Source: Burkholderia cepacia (lineage in GTDB: Bacteria > Pseudomonadota > Gammaproteobacteria > Burkholderiales > Burkholderiaceae). Taken from it: a stretch of 64,000 nucleotides of DNA. The translations under genes were made by a program, and so were the position numbers. Every line of letters begins with the position of its first letter. The stretch's first letter is position 1. Of the stretch, positions 29,382 to 38,600 are shown piece after piece. The notes beneath the pieces were generated by a model. That model saw nothing but the letters and a program-made list of their open reading frames with translations, was not told where the DNA came from and searched no databases. The stretch is taken from assembly GCF_001718835.1 (NCBI RefSeq), contig NZ_CP013443.1, positions 2,108,001 to 2,172,000 of the forward strand, read 5' to 3'.

Positions 29382-29425
29382 AGCATACAACGAAAAAGCA
29401 CGGTCGTTCAATTTGAATTTGAACG
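29382..29425 (-). promoter_or_regulatory. Promoter with overlapping palindromic operator for the FadJ-like gene
   Basis: Minus-strand promoter: TTGAAC (29411-29406), an 18-bp spacer and TATGCT (29387-29382), about 86 bp before the start codon. The -35 lies inside a 21-bp dyad, half-sites CGTTCAA and TTGAACG separated by 7 bp (29405-29425). A TetR-type repressor site is the natural reading; no regulator gene is adjacent. Confidence 0.55.
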
Positions 29426-29447
29426 CGATTCGGGGGAGGAACAACTG

Positions 29448-31085
29448 CTAGCAGATCGCCGTCGGCAACACGTAATCGCGGAACGTTTCGCGCAGCTTCA
29501 GCTTCTGCAGCTTGCCGGTCGCGGTGTGCGGCAGCGAGTCGACGAACACGACGTCGTCGGGAATCCACCATTTCGCGACCTTGCCTTCGTAGAACGCGAG
29601 CAGTTCCTCGCGGCTCACGTCGGCGCCGTCCCGCAGGACGACGACCAGGAGCGGGCGCTCGGTCCATTTCGGATGCGCACAGGCGATGCAGGCGGCCTCG
29701 GCCACGCCCGGGTGCGCGATCGCGACGTTCTCGATGTCGATCGAGCTGATCCACTCGCCGCCCGACTTGATCACGTCCTTGCTGCGGTCGGTGATCTGCA
29801 GGAAGCCGTCGGGGTCGATCGTCGCGACGTCGCCGGTCGGGAACCAGCCGTCCGACAGCGGCGACGTATCGCCGCGAAAGTAGTGGTCGATCACCCACGG
29901 GCCGCGCACCTGCAGTTCGCCGAACGCGACGCCGTCCCACGGCAGATCGTGGCCGTCCTCGCCGACGATGCGCATGTCGACGCCGCAGATCACGCGCCCC
30001 TGCTTCTCGAACAGCTTGCGCTGCGCGTCGAGCGGCCGCTGCGACTGCGCCCAGTTGAGCTTCGCGAGTGTGCCGAGCGGCGACAGTTCGGTCATCCCCC
30101 ACGCATGGATCACGCGCACGCCGTATTCGTCCTCGAAGGTGCGCAGCATCGCGGGCGGGCACGCGGAGCCGCCGATCACCGTGCGGTTCAGCGTCGAGAA
30201 GCGCACGCCGGCCTCGCGCATGTAGTTGAGCAGGCCGAGCCACACGGTCGGCACGCCCGCGGAGAACGTCACGCGCTCGGCTTCCATCAGCTCGTACAGC
30301 GATTTCCCGTCGAGATCCTTGCCGGGAAGCACGAGCTTGCCGCCCGTGAGCGGCACCGCGTACGGCAGCCCCCACGCGTTGACGTGGAACATCGGCACGA
30401 CGGGCAGCACGGCGTCCATCGCGGACAGGTTCATCGCGTCGGGCAACGCGGCGCCGTACGCGTGCAGCACGGTCGAGCGATGCGAATACAGCACGCCCTT
30501 CGGGTTGCCGGTCGTGCCCGACGTGTAGCAAAGCCCCGACGCCTGCTGCTCGTCGAGGCGCGGCCAGTCGTAGCGGCCGTCCTCCGCTTCGACGAGCGTT
30601 TCGTAGCACAGGAACGGCGTCGTGCCGGACGGCAGGTGCGCGGCGTCCGTCATCGCGACCCAGCCCTTCACGTGCGGGCATTGCGGCGCGATCGCATCGA
30701 CGAGCGGCGCGAAATTGAGGTCGAAGAATACGTAGCGGTCTTCCGCGTGATTGACGATGTACGCGATCTGCTCGGGGAACAGGCGCGGGTTGATCGTGTG
30801 GCACACGGCACCCATGCCGCCGATCCCGTAATACGCTTCCAGATGCCGGTAGCCGTTCCACGCCAGCGTGCCGACGCGATCGCCGGTTTCGACGCCGAGC
30901 CGCGCGAGCGCCTGCGCCAGTTGCTTCGCGCGGCGTTCGCAATCGCGGTACGTGTAGCGATGCAGATCGCCTTCCACGCGCCTCGACACGATCTCCGTGT
31001 CGCCGGCATGCCGCGCGGCATGAGAAATCAGCGAGGACACCAGCAACGGCAGGTCCATCATCTGGCCCAGCAACGGCTTACCCAT
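29448..31085 (-). CDS. Medium/long-chain fatty-acid--CoA ligase
   Basis: 545 aa, with GGAG ten bases before the ATG at 31085. ANL-superfamily motifs: the P-loop YTSGTTGNPKG, HAWGMTELSPLG, DGWFPTGDVATIDPDGFLQITDRSKD, KSGGEWISSIDIEN, and the C-terminal catalytic Lys in TATGKLQKLKLR. It activates fatty acids to acyl-CoA through acyl-AMP and resembles AlkK-type ligases. Same strand as the FadJ-like gene, 151 bp upstream of its start; that gap carries the palindromic promoter, so the two are probably separately controlled. Confidence 0.93.
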   Translation of the reverse strand: MGKPLLGQMMDLPLLVSSLISHAARHAGDTEIVSRRVEGDLHRYTYRDCERRAKQLAQALARLGVETGDRVGTLAWNGYRHLEAYYGIGGMGAVCHTINPRLFPEQIAYIVNHAEDRYVFFDLNFAPLVDAIAPQCPHVKGWVAMTDAAHLPSGTTPFLCYETLVEAEDGRYDWPRLDEQQASGLCYTSGTTGNPKGVLYSHRSTVLHAYGAALPDAMNLSAMDAVLPVVPMFHVNAWGLPYAVPLTGGKLVLPGKDLDGKSLYELMEAERVTFSAGVPTVWLGLLNYMREAGVRFSTLNRTVIGGSACPPAMLRTFEDEYGVRVIHAWGMTELSPLGTLAKLNWAQSQRPLDAQRKLFEKQGRVICGVDMRIVGEDGHDLPWDGVAFGELQVRGPWVIDHYFRGDTSPLSDGWFPTGDVATIDPDGFLQITDRSKDVIKSGGEWISSIDIENVAIAHPGVAEAACIACAHPKWTERPLLVVVLRDGADVSREELLAFYEGKVAKWWIPDDVVFVDSLPHTATGKLQKLKLRETFRDYVLPTAIC

Positions 31086-31236
31086 CGTCTTGTTCTCCGT
31101 GAGGATGCGAATCGGCGACCAGCCTCTGCGGCGCGCCCGTCAGCGGCCCCGGACGGGCGTCGCGCAAGGCGCGCGGGCCACCATGCGGGCGGCGCGGCGC
31201 CGCCTTACAATATCGGCTTACCCAGAGGCGCTCAAC

Positions 31237-32805
31237 ATGTCGTTTTCCCGAAGCGCAGCCGATACGGCTGACACCCTCCCCGAGCTCGCCGCCACGCTCG
31301 GCGCGCCCGCCGCCGGCGCGTTCGTCGCGCTCGGCGACGCGTTTCATACGCGGCTGCCGGCCGCGCCGCTGGCCGCGCCGTACGTCGTCGGCTTTTCCGG
31401 CGAAGTCGCGCAACTGCTCGACCTGCCGCCGTCGCTCGCCGCGCTGCCCGGCTTCGCCGAGCTGTTCGCCGGCAACCCGACGCGCGACTGGCCCGCGCAC
31501 GCGATGCCGTACGCATCGGTCTATTCCGGCCATCAGTTCGGCGTGTGGGCGGGCCAGCTCGGCGACGGCCGCGCGCTGACGATCGGCGAGCGCGCCGGCA
31601 CCGACGGCCGCCGCTACGAATTGCAGCTGAAAGGCAGCGGCCGCACGCCGTATTCGCGGATGGGCGACGGCCGCGCGGTGCTGCGCTCGTCGATCCGCGA
31701 ATTCCTGTGCTCGGAAGCGATGCATCACCTCGGCATCCCGACCACGCGCGCCCTGACGGTGATCGGTTCCGACCAGCCGGTGGTGCGCGAGGAAATCGAG
31801 ACGTCGGCCGTCGTCACGCGCGTGTCGGAGAGCTTCGTGCGCTTCGGCCACTTCGAGCACTTCTTCTCGAACGATCGCCCCGACCTGCTGCGCCAGCTCG
31901 CCGATCACGTGATCGACCGCTTCTATCCGGATTGCCGCCACGCCGACGATCCTTACCTCGCGCTGCTCGAAGCCGCGACGCTGCGCACGGCGGATCTCGT
32001 CGCACAGTGGCAGGCCGTCGGCTTCTGCCACGGCGTGATGAACACCGACAACATGTCGATTCTCGGCGTGACGATCGACTACGGCCCGTTCGGCTTCGTC
32101 GATGCGTTCGATGCGAACCACATCTGCAACCATTCGGACACGAACGGCCGCTATGCGTACCGGATGCAGCCGCGCATCGCGCACTGGAACTGCTACTGCC
32201 TCGCACAGGCGCTGCTGCCGCTGATCGGGCTGCAGCACGGCATCGCCGACGACGATGCGCGCGCCGAGCGCGCGGTGGACGACGCGCAGGCCGTGCTCGC
32301 GAAGTTCCCCGAACGCTTCGGTCCCGCGCTCGAACGCGCGATGCGCGCGAAGCTCGGCCTCGAGCTCGAACGCGAGAACGATGCCGAACTCGCGAACAAG
32401 CTGCTCGAGACGATGCATGCGAGCCATGCGGACTTCACGCTGACGTTCCGCCGGCTCGCACAGATCTCGAAGCACGACGCGAGCCGCGACGCGCCGGTGC
32501 GCGACCTGTTCATCGACCGCGACGCGTTCGATGCGTGGGCGAACCTCTACCGCGCGCGGCTGTCCGAGGAAACGCGCGACGACGCGGCACGCGCGGCCGC
32601 GATGAATCGCGCGAACCCGAAATACGTATTGCGCAACCATCTGGCCGAAGTCGCGATCCGGCGCGCGAAGGAAAAGGATTTTTCGGAAGTCGAGCGGCTC
32701 GCGCAGATCCTGCGACGGCCCTTCGACGAACAACCCGAGCATGAAGCGTACGCGGCGTTGCCGCCCGACTGGGCCGGGTCGCTCGAAGTGAGCTGCTCGT
32801 CCTGA
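31237..32805 (+). CDS. selO: SelO/YdiU protein adenylyltransferase (AMPylase)
   Basis: 522 aa from the ATG at 31237. Pseudokinase fold with flipped ATP: LQLKGSGRTPYSRMGDGRAVLRSSIREFLCSEAMH, GFCHGVMNTDNMSILGVTIDYGPFGFVDAF and the NHSDTNGRYAYRMQP region (separate motifs). It transfers AMP to Ser/Thr/Tyr of target proteins in E. coli under oxidative stress. The C-terminus ends SCSS: the Cys aligns with the selenocysteine of the eukaryotic protein. The neighbour msrB repairs oxidised methionine, which fits a redox theme. Confidence 0.95.
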   Translation: MSFSRSAADTADTLPELAATLGAPAAGAFVALGDAFHTRLPAAPLAAPYVVGFSGEVAQLLDLPPSLAALPGFAELFAGNPTRDWPAHAMPYASVYSGHQFGVWAGQLGDGRALTIGERAGTDGRRYELQLKGSGRTPYSRMGDGRAVLRSSIREFLCSEAMHHLGIPTTRALTVIGSDQPVVREEIETSAVVTRVSESFVRFGHFEHFFSNDRPDLLRQLADHVIDRFYPDCRHADDPYLALLEAATLRTADLVAQWQAVGFCHGVMNTDNMSILGVTIDYGPFGFVDAFDANHICNHSDTNGRYAYRMQPRIAHWNCYCLAQALLPLIGLQHGIADDDARAERAVDDAQAVLAKFPERFGPALERAMRAKLGLELERENDAELANKLLETMHASHADFTLTFRRLAQISKHDASRDAPVRDLFIDRDAFDAWANLYRARLSEETRDDAARAAAMNRANPKYVLRNHLAEVAIRRAKEKDFSEVERLAQILRRPFDEQPEHEAYAALPPDWAGSLEVSCSS

Positions 32806-32850
32806 AGCCCGCCACCCGCGCGTATCGACCGACCGATCAGGAGAACCCCC

Positions 32851-33282
32851 ATGTCCCACGATTCCGACGACAAGACCTTCCCGTACCAGAAGGACGACGC
32901 CGAACTGCGCCGGCGGCTCACGCCGATGCAGTACGAAGTCACGCAGCACGCGGCGACCGAGCGTGCGTTCACCGGCGAATACACCGACACCGAAGACACC
33001 GGCATCTACAAGTGCGTCGTCTGCAGCACGCCGCTGTTCGAATCCGGCGCCAAGTTCCACTCGGGCTGCGGCTGGCCCAGCTACTTCAAGCCGCTCGACG
33101 GCGAGGTGATCGACGAGAAGATCGACTACTCGCACGGGATGGTGCGCGTCGAGGTCCGCTGCAACCACTGCGGCGCGCATCTCGGCCACGTGTTCGAGGA
33201 CGGCCCGCGCGACAAGACCGGTTTGCGGTACTGCATCAATTCGGCTGCGTTAAACTTCGAGTCCCGACCCGAAAACGAATGA
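32851..33282 (+). CDS. msrB: Peptide-methionine (R)-S-oxide reductase
   Basis: 143 aa. Zinc-binding CxxC pairs at KCVVCSTPLF and CNHCGAHLGHVF, and the catalytic Cys in GLRYCINSAAL. It reduces the R-epimer of methionine sulfoxide in proteins. It lies 45 bp after selO with an AGGAG site, probably cotranscribed. A perfect hairpin follows before yciB. Confidence 0.96.
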   Translation: MSHDSDDKTFPYQKDDAELRRRLTPMQYEVTQHAATERAFTGEYTDTEDTGIYKCVVCSTPLFESGAKFHSGCGWPSYFKPLDGEVIDEKIDYSHGMVRVEVRCNHCGAHLGHVFEDGPRDKTGLRYCINSAALNFESRPENE

Positions 33283-33362
33283 GCGGCGCCGGGCGGATCG
33301 GCGGGGCACCCCGCGCCGCCGCCCCGATCCGCTCCGGCGGTGCCTGGCGGGTCCCTACAACG

Positions 33363-33390
33363 GTGAAAGGCCGCGCAAGCGGCCTTTCAC
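33363..33390 (+). terminator. 12-bp stem with GCAA tetraloop between msrB and yciB
   Basis: Arms GTGAAAGGCCGC and GCGGCCTTTCAC around a GCAA (GNRA) loop, 15 nt before the yciB start. No T-tract follows, so it is either a weak msrB terminator or a leader element of yciB. Confidence 0.5.
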
Positions 33391-33405
33391 GCAGCTGCGA
33401 GCGCC

Positions 33406-33936
33406 ATGAAATTCCTGTTCGATCTGTTTCCGATCATCCTGTTTTTTGCCGCCTTCAAGGTCTGGGGCATCTTTACCGCCACCGCCGTCGCGATCGTCGC
33501 GACGCTGGCCCAGGTCGCGTGGGTCGCCTTCCGGCACCGGAAGGTCGATACGATGCTGTGGGTCAGTCTCGGCGTGATCGTCGTTTTCGGTGGCGCCACC
33601 CTCGTCCTGCATGACGAGAAATTCATTCAATGGAAACCGACTGTGCTGTACTGGCTGTTTGCGATCGGGCTGCTCGCCGCGCGCTATGCGTTCGGCAACA
33701 ACCTGATCGAGAAGATGATGGGCAAGCAGCTCACGCTGCCGCACCCCGTGTGGGACAAGCTGAACGTCGCCTGGGCGCTGTTCTTCGCGGTGCTCGGCGT
33801 CGCGAACCTGTACGTCGTGCACAACTTCACCGAGTCGCAATGGGTGAACTTCAAGCTGTTCGGCACGACGGGCGCGATGGTCGTGTTCATCATCCTGCAG
33901 AGCCTGTGGCTCACGAAATACCTGAAGGACGAATGA
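33406..33936 (+). CDS. yciB: Inner-membrane septation protein A (YciB/IspZ family)
   Basis: 176 aa, five hydrophobic helices. The opening MKFLFDLFPIILFFAAFKVWG and the central NNLIEKMMGKQLTLPHPVWDKLNVAWALFF (as two stretches) are typical. It is implicated in cell-envelope synthesis and septation in enterics. The next gene starts one base after its stop, so they are coupled. Confidence 0.93.
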   Translation: MKFLFDLFPIILFFAAFKVWGIFTATAVAIVATLAQVAWVAFRHRKVDTMLWVSLGVIVVFGGATLVLHDEKFIQWKPTVLYWLFAIGLLAARYAFGNNLIEKMMGKQLTLPHPVWDKLNVAWALFFAVLGVANLYVVHNFTESQWVNFKLFGTTGAMVVFIILQSLWLTKYLKDE

Positions 33937-33937
33937 C

Positions 33938-34246
33938 ATGACGGACGCCTTTCTCCACGCGTCGCCCGACGAACGCATCGCGCTGATCGAAGCGCGCCTC
34001 ACCGCATCGCTCGCCCCGCTGTCGCTCACCGTACGCGACGACAGCGCGCAGCACGCGGGCCACGCCGGCGCGGCCGCAGGCGGCCACTTCACGGTCACGA
34101 TCGTGTCGGCCGCGTTCGCGGGCAAGCCGCGCGTCGCGCGGCACCGGCTGGTGTATGATGCGCTCGCTGATGCGATGCAGCGCGGCATTCACGCGCTCGC
34201 GATCGTGGCTTACACGCCCGAAGAATTCAACGAATCTTCAATCTAG
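33938..34246 (+). CDS. BolA-family protein
   Basis: 102 aa. BolA/IbaG-type fold: GGHFTVTIVSAAFAGKPRVARHRLVYDAL is the class II KH-like core with the conserved RHR. It partners monothiol glutaredoxins in Fe-S trafficking in other organisms. The residue before the core is AAGG rather than a Cys/His cluster. It is separated from yciB by one base and from the PpiC gene by 18. Confidence 0.9.
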   Translation: MTDAFLHASPDERIALIEARLTASLAPLSLTVRDDSAQHAGHAGAAAGGHFTVTIVSAAFAGKPRVARHRLVYDALADAMQRGIHALAIVAYTPEEFNESSI

Positions 34247-34264
34247 TCTCATTAGGAATTCCCG

Positions 34265-35047
34265 ATGATCCTGAAATCCCCCCGCCTGTGGGTCGCGGCG
34301 GCTGCTTTCGCAGCGGCACCGGCATTTGCCCAGAACATCGCCGTCGTCAACGGCACGCCGATTCCGAAGTCGCGCGCCGACGCGATGGTCGCCCAGCTCG
34401 TGCAGCAAGGCCAGACCGACAACGCGCAGCTGCAGCAGGCCGTGCGCCAGGAACTCGTGAACCGCGAAATCCTGATGCAGGAAGCCATCCGTGAAGGCAT
34501 CCCGAACCGTCCGGACGTGAAGGCGCAGGTCGCCGTCGCGCAGCAGACCGTCGTGCTGCGTTCGATGATCGAGAGTTTCCTGAAGAAGAACCAGCCGACC
34601 GACGCGGAAGTGAAGGCGCGCTACGACGACCTCGTCAAGGGCGCCGGCGGCAACCGCGAATACCACCTGCACCACATCCTCGTCAGCGACGAGCAGCAGG
34701 CGAAGGACCTGATCGCGAAGATCAAGGCCGGCGCGAAGTTCGAGGATCTCGCGAAGCAGTTCTCGAAGGATCCGGGTTCGGGCAAGAACGGCGGCGATCT
34801 CGACTGGTCCGACCCGAAGGCGTACGTGCCGGAATTCGCGGCGGCCGCGCAGAAGCTGCAGAAAGGCCAGATGACCGACACGCCGGTGAAGACGCAGTTC
34901 GGCTGGCACATCATCCGCGTCGACGACATCCGCGACATCGCGCCGCCGCCGCTCGAGCAGGTGAAGGCACAGATCGCGCAGCAGCTCGTGCAGCAGAAGC
35001 TGCAGGCGTTCGAGGAAGGTCTGCGCCAGCAGGCCAAGGTGCAGTAA
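34265..35047 (+). CDS. Periplasmic parvulin-type peptidyl-prolyl isomerase (PpiC/SurA-like)
   Basis: 260 aa. A signal peptide ends at AFAQN (residue about 22). A SurA-like N-terminal helical segment (residues 25-130, PIPKSRADAMVAQLVQQGQ) precedes one parvulin domain (REYHLHHILVSDEQQAKDLIAKI through QFGWHIIRVDDIRDI). It should help fold outer-membrane or periplasmic proteins. A strong terminator closes the msrB-yciB-bolA-ppiC group. Confidence 0.93.
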   Translation: MILKSPRLWVAAAAFAAAPAFAQNIAVVNGTPIPKSRADAMVAQLVQQGQTDNAQLQQAVRQELVNREILMQEAIREGIPNRPDVKAQVAVAQQTVVLRSMIESFLKKNQPTDAEVKARYDDLVKGAGGNREYHLHHILVSDEQQAKDLIAKIKAGAKFEDLAKQFSKDPGSGKNGGDLDWSDPKAYVPEFAAAAQKLQKGQMTDTPVKTQFGWHIIRVDDIRDIAPPPLEQVKAQIAQQLVQQKLQAFEEGLRQQAKVQ

Positions 35048-35070
35048 CGCCTCGCTGCGCCGCATACGAG

Positions 35071-35100
35071 AAAGCCGCTCCACGGAGCGGCTTTTTCTTT
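35071..35100 (+). terminator. Intrinsic terminator after the PpiC gene
   Basis: Arms AAAGCCGCTC and GAGCGGCTTT, short loop, then TTTCTTTTT. The A-run on the left also lets it serve the convergent GNAT gene. Confidence 0.9.
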
Positions 35101-35126
35101 TTGCCGGCACGCGAAGCGCAGTGCCG

Positions 35127-35678
35127 CTACGCGTAGAACGACGCGTGATACCGCACTTCGCCCGCCGGGCTCGGCGCGGCGGCATCGAACGGCAGCACCA
35201 TCAGGTATTCCGGCGGCGCCTGTGGAAACACGATGTTGCCTGCGGGCCCGAACCCGAAGCGCGCGTAATAGGCGGGCTCGCCGAGCACGACGCAGCCGCG
35301 CGCGCCGAGCCGGCGCAACGCGTCGAGCCCCGCACGCACGAGCCCCGCGCCGACACTCTGGCGCCGGCATTCGGGCAGTACCGCGAGCGGCGCGAGCCCG
35401 TACCAGCCCGATTCACCGCCGTCGCCGATCGTCCCGACCGTCCTGATCGTCACCGGGGAAAACGCGACATGCCCGATGATGCGCTCGTCGCGCTCCGCGA
35501 CGAGCGACACGCCGAGCGCGCCGTCCGCACGCAGCGCGTCGACGATCCGTTGCTCGAACTGCCCGTGCTGCGGCGCGTCCGCGAACGCCGCGGCGATCAC
35601 CCGGGCAACCGCCGCGACGTCGCTCGCGCGTTCGTCGCGCAGCGTGACGATCTCGACCGGTGCGTGCGGATCGAACAT
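35127..35678 (-). CDS. GNAT-family N-acetyltransferase (YhbS-like)
   Basis: 183 aa. The start ATG at 35678 shares its A with the purL stop (TGATG), so translation is coupled. WYGLAPLAVLPECRRQSVGAGLVRAGLDAL is the acetyl-CoA-binding region (Q/R-x-x-G-x-G/A form), then CVVLGEPAYYARFGFGPA as in YhbS proteins. Substrate unknown. Coupling to a purine gene has no obvious meaning. Confidence 0.88.
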   Translation of the reverse strand: MFDPHAPVEIVTLRDERASDVAAVARVIAAAFADAPQHGQFEQRIVDALRADGALGVSLVAERDERIIGHVAFSPVTIRTVGTIGDGGESGWYGLAPLAVLPECRRQSVGAGLVRAGLDALRRLGARGCVVLGEPAYYARFGFGPAGNIVFPQAPPEYLMVLPFDAAAPSPAGEVRYHASFYA

Positions 35679-38600
35679 CAGCCGATCCAGCGGCGTGCGT
35701 TGCGGAACACGCGCATCCACGGGCTCGCTTCACCCCAGCTTTCCGGGTGCCAGCTCATCGTCACCGTACGATGCACGCGCTCCATGTGCGGCATCAGCAC
35801 CGAGAAGCGGCCGTCGGCCGTCGTGACCGACGTGATGCCGGCCGGCGAGCCGTTCGGGTTGAACGGATAGCGCTCGGTTGCTTCGCCGCGGTGGTCGACG
35901 AAGCGCATCGCGACCGCGACGCGATCGATGTCGCCCTGTTGCGAGAAGTCCGCATAACCTTCGCCGTGCGCGACCGCGACCGGAATCCGCGAGCCTTCCA
36001 TCCCCGCGAAGAAGATCGACGGCGATTTCTCGACTTCGACGAACGAGAAACGCGCCTCGAACTGCTCGGACTTGTTGCGCGTGAACTTCGGCCACGCTTG
36101 CGCACCCGGGATCATCGACGAGATGCTCGACAGCATCTGGCAGCCGTTGCAGATGCCGAGCGCGAACGTGTCGGGACGCGCGAAGAACGCCGAGAACATG
36201 TCGGCGAGATTCGCGTTGAAGCGGATCGTCTTCGCCCAGCCTTCGCCCGCGCCCAGCACGTCGCCGTACGAGAAGCCGCCGCATGCGACCGCACCCGCGA
36301 AATCGGCAAGATTCGCGCGCCCGGCCAGCAGGTCGCTCATGTGCACGTCGTGCGCATCGAAGCCCGCGCGGTCGAACGCGTAGGCCGTTTCGAGATGCGA
36401 GTTCACGCCCTGCTCGCGCAGGATCGCGACACGCGGACGCGCGCCCGTCGCGATGAAGGGTGCCGCGATGTCGTCGGCCGGATCGAAGCTCAGCACCGGC
36501 GAGATGCCCGGGTCGGCCACGTCGAGCAGCGCGTCGTATTCGGCATCCGCGCACGCGGGGTTGTCGCGCAGGCGCGCGATGCGCCAGCTCACTTCGCTCC
36601 ATGCGCGATGGAGTTCGGCGCGCGGTGCGTCGAAAATCTTCTTCGCGTCGCGGTACACCTCGATCACGTCGCGATCGTTGACCGAGCCGATCACGTGCGA
36701 GCACGCCGACAGGCCGAACTCGCGCAGCGCGCCGAGCACCGCGTCACGGTCGGTCGCACGCACCTGCACGACGGCGCCCAGTTCCTCGGAGAACAGCGCG
36801 CGCAGCGTGCGATCCTCGCGGCGGCCGCTCGTCTGCTTCGCCCAGTCCTTCGCGTCGCCGTAGTCGGATTCGTGATTCGGGTCGAGCGTCAGCATGTCGA
36901 CGTTCAGCGACACGCCGGCGTGGCCCGCGAACGCCATTTCGCACACCGTCGCCCACAGGCCGCCGTCCGAGCGGTCGTGGTACGCGAGCAGCAAGTCCCG
37001 CGCATTGAGCGACTGGATCGCGTTGAAGAAACGCTTCAGGTCTTCCGCGTCGTCGACGTCCGGCGTCGTGTCGCCAACCTGCTGCGTGACCTGCGCGAAG
37101 ATGCTGCCGCCCATCCGGTTCTTGCCGCGGCCGAGATCGATCGCGATCAGCACGCTGTCGCCCGCGTCGGCGATGCGACGCAGTTGCGGCGTCAGGTGGC
37201 GGCGCACGTCCTCGACCGGCGCGAACGCGGAGATGATCAGCGACACCGGCGACACCACTTCCTTCGCGACGCCCTGCTCGTCCCACTTCGTCTTCATCGA
37301 CAGCGAGTCCTTGCCGACCGGGATGCCGATCCCGAGCGCGGGGCACAGCTCCATGCCGATCGCCTTGACCGTGTCGAACAGCGCGGCGTCCTCGCCGGCC
37401 GTGCCGCACGCAGCCATCCAGTTCGCCGACAGCTTCAGCTTGTCGAGCGACGCGATCGGCGCGCTCGCGATGTTCGTGATCGCCTCGCCGACCGCCATGC
37501 GGCCCGAGGCCGGCGCGTCGATCACCGCGAGCGGCGTGCGCTCGGCCATCGTCATCGCCTCGCCCTTGAAGCCCGCGTAGTCGAGGGCGGTCACCGCGCA
37601 GTCGGCCACCGGCACCTGCCACGGGCCGACCATCTGGTCGCGCACCGACGTGCCGCCGACCGAGCGGTCGCCGATCGTGATCAGGAACGACTTGCTGCCG
37701 ACCGTCGGGTGCTTCAGCACGTCGACCGCGACTTCCGACAACGCGATGCCCGTCACGTCGACCGGTGCGCGCTCGGTCGTGACGCGCGTGACGTCGCGAT
37801 GCATGCGCGGCGGCTTGCCGAGCAGCACTTCCATCGGCATGTCGACCGGGTATTCGTCGGCGCCCGTCGCTTCGTCGTCGACGAGCTTCAGCTGGCGTTC
37901 GTCGGTCGCGACGCCGACCACCGCGAACGGGCAGCGCTCACGCGCGCAGATCGCCTCGAAACGCGGCAGGTCGGCCGGCGCGATCGCCAGCACGTAGCGC
38001 TCCTGCGCCTCGTTCGACCAGATTTCGCGCGGCGACAGGCCCGATTCCTCGAGCGCGACCTTGCGCAGTTCGAAGCGCGCGCCCTTGCCCGCGCCGTCGA
38101 CGATCTCGGGGAACGCGTTCGACAGGCCGCCCGCGCCGACGTCGTGGATGCTCAGGATCGGGTTTTCCGCGCCGAGCTGCCAGCAGCCGTTGATCACTTC
38201 CTGCGCGCGCCGCTCGATTTCCGGGTTGCCGCGCTGCACCGAGTCGAAGTCGAGCTCGGCCGTGTTCGCGCCGGTCGCCATCGAGCTCGCCGCGCCGCCG
38301 CCCATGCCGATCCGCATGCCGGGGCCGCCGATCTGGATCAGCAGCGAGCCGGCCGGCACGTCGTGCTTGTGCGTGTGCTGATCCGCGATGTTGCCGAGGC
38401 CGCCCGCGATCATGATCGGCTTGTGATAGCCGTGCACCTTCCCGCCGACGTTCTGCTCGTACACGCGGAAATAGCCGCCGAGGTTCGGGCGGCCGAATTC
38501 GTTGTTGAACGCGGCGCCGCCGAGCGGGCCGTCGATCATGATCTGCAGCGGCGACGCGATGCGGTCCGGACGGCCGTACGGGCCGTGCGCGTCGTTCGGG

